In this document: positions 62,461 to 64,000 of the stretch, piece after piece
How the letters are laid out: each line of letters begins with the position of its first letter
How positions within the stretch are numbered: position 1 is the stretch's first letter
Notes under the pieces: generated by a model
Told to the model about the DNA's origin: nothing
Seen by the model: the letters and a program-made list of their open reading frames with translations, nothing else
Database searches by the model: none
Source of the DNA: Paracoccus sediminicola
Lineage (GTDB): Bacteria; Pseudomonadota; Alphaproteobacteria; Rhodobacterales; Rhodobacteraceae
NCBI RefSeq assembly: GCF_027912835.1
Contig: NZ_CP115768.1
Span: forward strand, 682,001-746,000
Length of the DNA stretch: 64,000 bases
Direction: 5' to 3'
Position numbers and translations under genes: made by a program

Positions 62461-62905
62461 TCTGGGTCAAAGATCACGCTGAATTGCCCAAAACACGCTA
62501 ATCTTGGGTGTAAAGCGCTTGATGGTTGCAACAATCACGATCCACAGGCTGTGCTTCCAGCCCGGCATGCGGTCGATGGTCGCCACTGCATGACCGACCG
62601 CGTGAACCGCGCTTTTATCGCACTTCAGCGGACCGAATGATCGCAATCCCCCGCGGGCAGGCGCCAGATGCAGTGGGGATGATCCGGCAGCATCGCCCCG
62701 CCCGGTTCTCCCCTCCAATCAGCACGTGGCGCACGGGCAGCGGGGTCCGCGAGGGCGATGAGAGATATGGGGCATTGACGGTTGCCACGGCCAGCATTTC
62801 AACCTTGTGGCGCGGTCTGCTTGCAGCCGCGCCCGGCAGTTCGTCGAAGGCTCAACCGGTCGCGGGTGCTATCGGCCGGGCGCGAGCCGTTGCGACGCGA
62901 GGGAT
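62461..62905. other. 445-bp region with no confident gene
   Basis: Downstream of lepA. A minus-strand frame at 62467-62718 (83 codons, hydrophobic stretch KHSLWIVIVATIKRF) has weak coding character and no clear ribosome site or family. The rest shows nothing recognisable. It may contain a degraded gene. Confidence 0.35.
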
Positions 62906-63082
62906 TTATCGCTTTTTGCCGGCTGGAAACCACATGGCAAACCAGGTCTCCAGCCACAGCTTCTGCCAATCCTGCATGATCTGGCTCTGCGCCTTGCTCA
63001 TCTCGGACATCATCTGACCGCGGGCGGCGCCGGTCATGCTGTTCGCGGCAGAGAGCCACGCGCTCATCCAGGGATTTTTCAT
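62906..63082 (-). CDS. Small conserved-type protein (58 residues)
   Basis: A short ORF starting MKNPWMSAWLSAANSMTGAA and ending WFAMWFPAGKKR, with a GGAG ribosome site seven bases before the ATG. It is rich in Met, Trp and Ala and predicted helical (QMMSEMSKAQSQIMQDWQKL), a pattern like short phasin-related or membrane-associating proteins in Rhodobacteraceae. It lies 100 bp downstream of the alpha/beta hydrolase on the same strand. The function is unknown. Confidence 0.6.
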   Translation of the reverse strand: MKNPWMSAWLSAANSMTGAARGQMMSEMSKAQSQIMQDWQKLWLETWFAMWFPAGKKR

Positions 63083-63181
63083 CGGACACTCCGGGGTTTT
63101 GAGGGGACGCCGCTCAATGCCGCAGGCGGGGATTGGTTCCCACGCGAATGCTCTGTCGGCGCCGTCTTGCCCGTTTTTGTC

Positions 63182-63955
63182 TCAGGACAGGAACTCTGCC
63201 ACAGCCTCGCCGGTCTGTTTCGGGTTCTCGGCGTGAATCCAGTGCCCGCAGCCGTCGAGATAGCGCAGCTCGGCCTGCGGGAAATAGGCGCGGATCGCAT
63301 CGGCGGCGGGGCCTTCGGCTGCGTAATCCGACGCGCCGCCCGCCAGGAACAGCGCAGGTCCTTCGAACGCCGCCTTGGTCAGCCCTTCGGGCCAGCCGGT
63401 CACGATCGGCATCTGCTCGGAGAGCACGTCGAGATTGAGCTTCCAGATCGGCGGATCGGCTTTCAGGTCGAGATTTTGCAAGAGAAAGGCGCGCACGCCG
63501 GGATCGTCCAGCGTTTCGGCCAGCCGTTTGTCAGCCTCCGAGCGCCGCGTCAGGCCGTCCAGTTCCAGCCCCTGCATCGCATCCGCATATGGCTGCTGGC
63601 TGTGGGTATAGGCGATGGGCGCGATATCCAGCACCACCAGACGCCGCACCAGCTCGGGCCGGGTCAGGGCCAGCACCATGGCCGCCTTGCCGCCCATCGA
63701 ATGACCGACCAGATCCGCCGAACCGCCCTGCGCCTCGATCAGCTCCGCCAGATCTTCCGCCATCGCCGGATAGCTGTGGTCGTCACTTTGCGGAGAATCG
63801 CCGTGATTGCGCATATCGACCGAGATCACCTGCCGCGCATCGTCCAGTCTGCGCGCCAGCCCGCCCAGATTGCGCGCCTGGCCGAACAGCCCATGCGCGA
63901 GAATCACCGGCGGCAGATCGCCTCGCTCGCCCGTTATGATCGTATTCAGTTTCAT
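63182..63955 (-). CDS. Alpha/beta hydrolase (YbfF-like esterase)
   Basis: A 257-residue alpha/beta-fold hydrolase. The oxyanion region is PPVILAHGLFGQARNLGGLA, the nucleophile elbow ADLVGHSMGGKAAMVLALT (GxSxG), and the catalytic His is in LDGCGHWIHAENP. The pattern SVDMRNHGDSPQS is typical of YbfF-type thio/esterases. The substrate is unknown. The final 45 bp of the window hold only its upstream region. Confidence 0.88.
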   Translation of the reverse strand: MKLNTIITGERGDLPPVILAHGLFGQARNLGGLARRLDDARQVISVDMRNHGDSPQSDDHSYPAMAEDLAELIEAQGGSADLVGHSMGGKAAMVLALTRPELVRRLVVLDIAPIAYTHSQQPYADAMQGLELDGLTRRSEADKRLAETLDDPGVRAFLLQNLDLKADPPIWKLNLDVLSEQMPIVTGWPEGLTKAAFEGPALFLAGGASDYAAEGPAADAIRAYFPQAELRYLDGCGHWIHAENPKQTGEAVAEFLS

Positions 63956-64000
63956 GTGGCGCAGTCTAGACGCTCTGGAAGGCGCGCGCCAGCCGGGCTA

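Overview
The window is GC-rich, gene-dense bacterial chromosome. It looks like the order Rhodobacterales (Alphaproteobacteria), probably a Paracoccus- or Rhodobacter-like genus. This is inferred from a complete Rhodobacter-type gene transfer agent (GTA) cluster, a GTA-type endolysin/holin pair behind a CtrA-type box, a single-chain indolepyruvate ferredoxin oxidoreductase, an rpmF-plsX-fabH operon, and DUF3572 and H-NOX genes beside diguanylate cyclases. There is no integrase, phage repressor, phage replication module, insertion sequence or CRISPR array.

Layout. Positions 1-6006 (minus strand) hold the start of a TRAP transporter binding protein, a DUF1445 hydro-lyase, a LysR regulator and a sulfate ABC transporter (sbp-cysT-cysW-cysA). 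A tRNA-Gln(TTG) lies at 6235-6309. 6404-8747 (plus) holds a BaiN-like flavoprotein and tgt. 8763-11027 (minus) is a large RTX-repeat/Hint-domain protein. 11404-13550 (plus) holds rnd and a tandem acetyltransferase. 13558-21239 (minus) is housekeeping: fabH, plsX, rpmF, mobA, mrp, tpiA, erpA-like, purL. 21503-22653 (minus) is the holin and endolysin, then ccmE, murI and the indolepyruvate oxidoreductase to 27464. 27619-31858 (plus) holds a LysR regulator, ccmF, ccmH and an enoyl-CoA hydratase. 31889-34736 (minus) holds nadD, an HNOBA-GGDEF cyclase, an H-NOX protein and DUF3572. 34813-38896 (plus) holds a PleD-like cyclase, DUF983, a NUDIX hydrolase and dacB. 38936-41294 (minus) holds an SDR, DUF2177 and lldD.

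The GTA cluster runs from 41740 to 56550 on the plus strand in canonical order: small terminase, large terminase, portal, g3.5, protease, capsid, adaptor, stopper, tail terminator, tail tube, two tail assembly chaperones, tape measure, distal tail, hub, cell-wall peptidase, megatron, and a DUF2793 tail-associated protein. It is followed by cysE, a sirtuin, small proteins, adenine deaminase, lepA and an alpha/beta hydrolase.

The most interesting non-coding signals concern GTA control. Upstream of g1 is a good sigma-70-like promoter whose predicted start falls on the ATG of an 11-codon ORF, followed by an intrinsic terminator: an apparent attenuator in a leaderless transcript. Further upstream are repeated TTGCG motifs. 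A second terminator-like hairpin sits in a 334-bp gap between the terminase and portal genes. The lysis genes, about 19 kb from the GTA cluster, lie behind a perfect TTAA-N7-TTAA box. Two unusual diguanylate cyclases lie a few kilobases from the GTA cluster. Long open frames antisense to real genes are common in this GC-rich DNA and were discarded.
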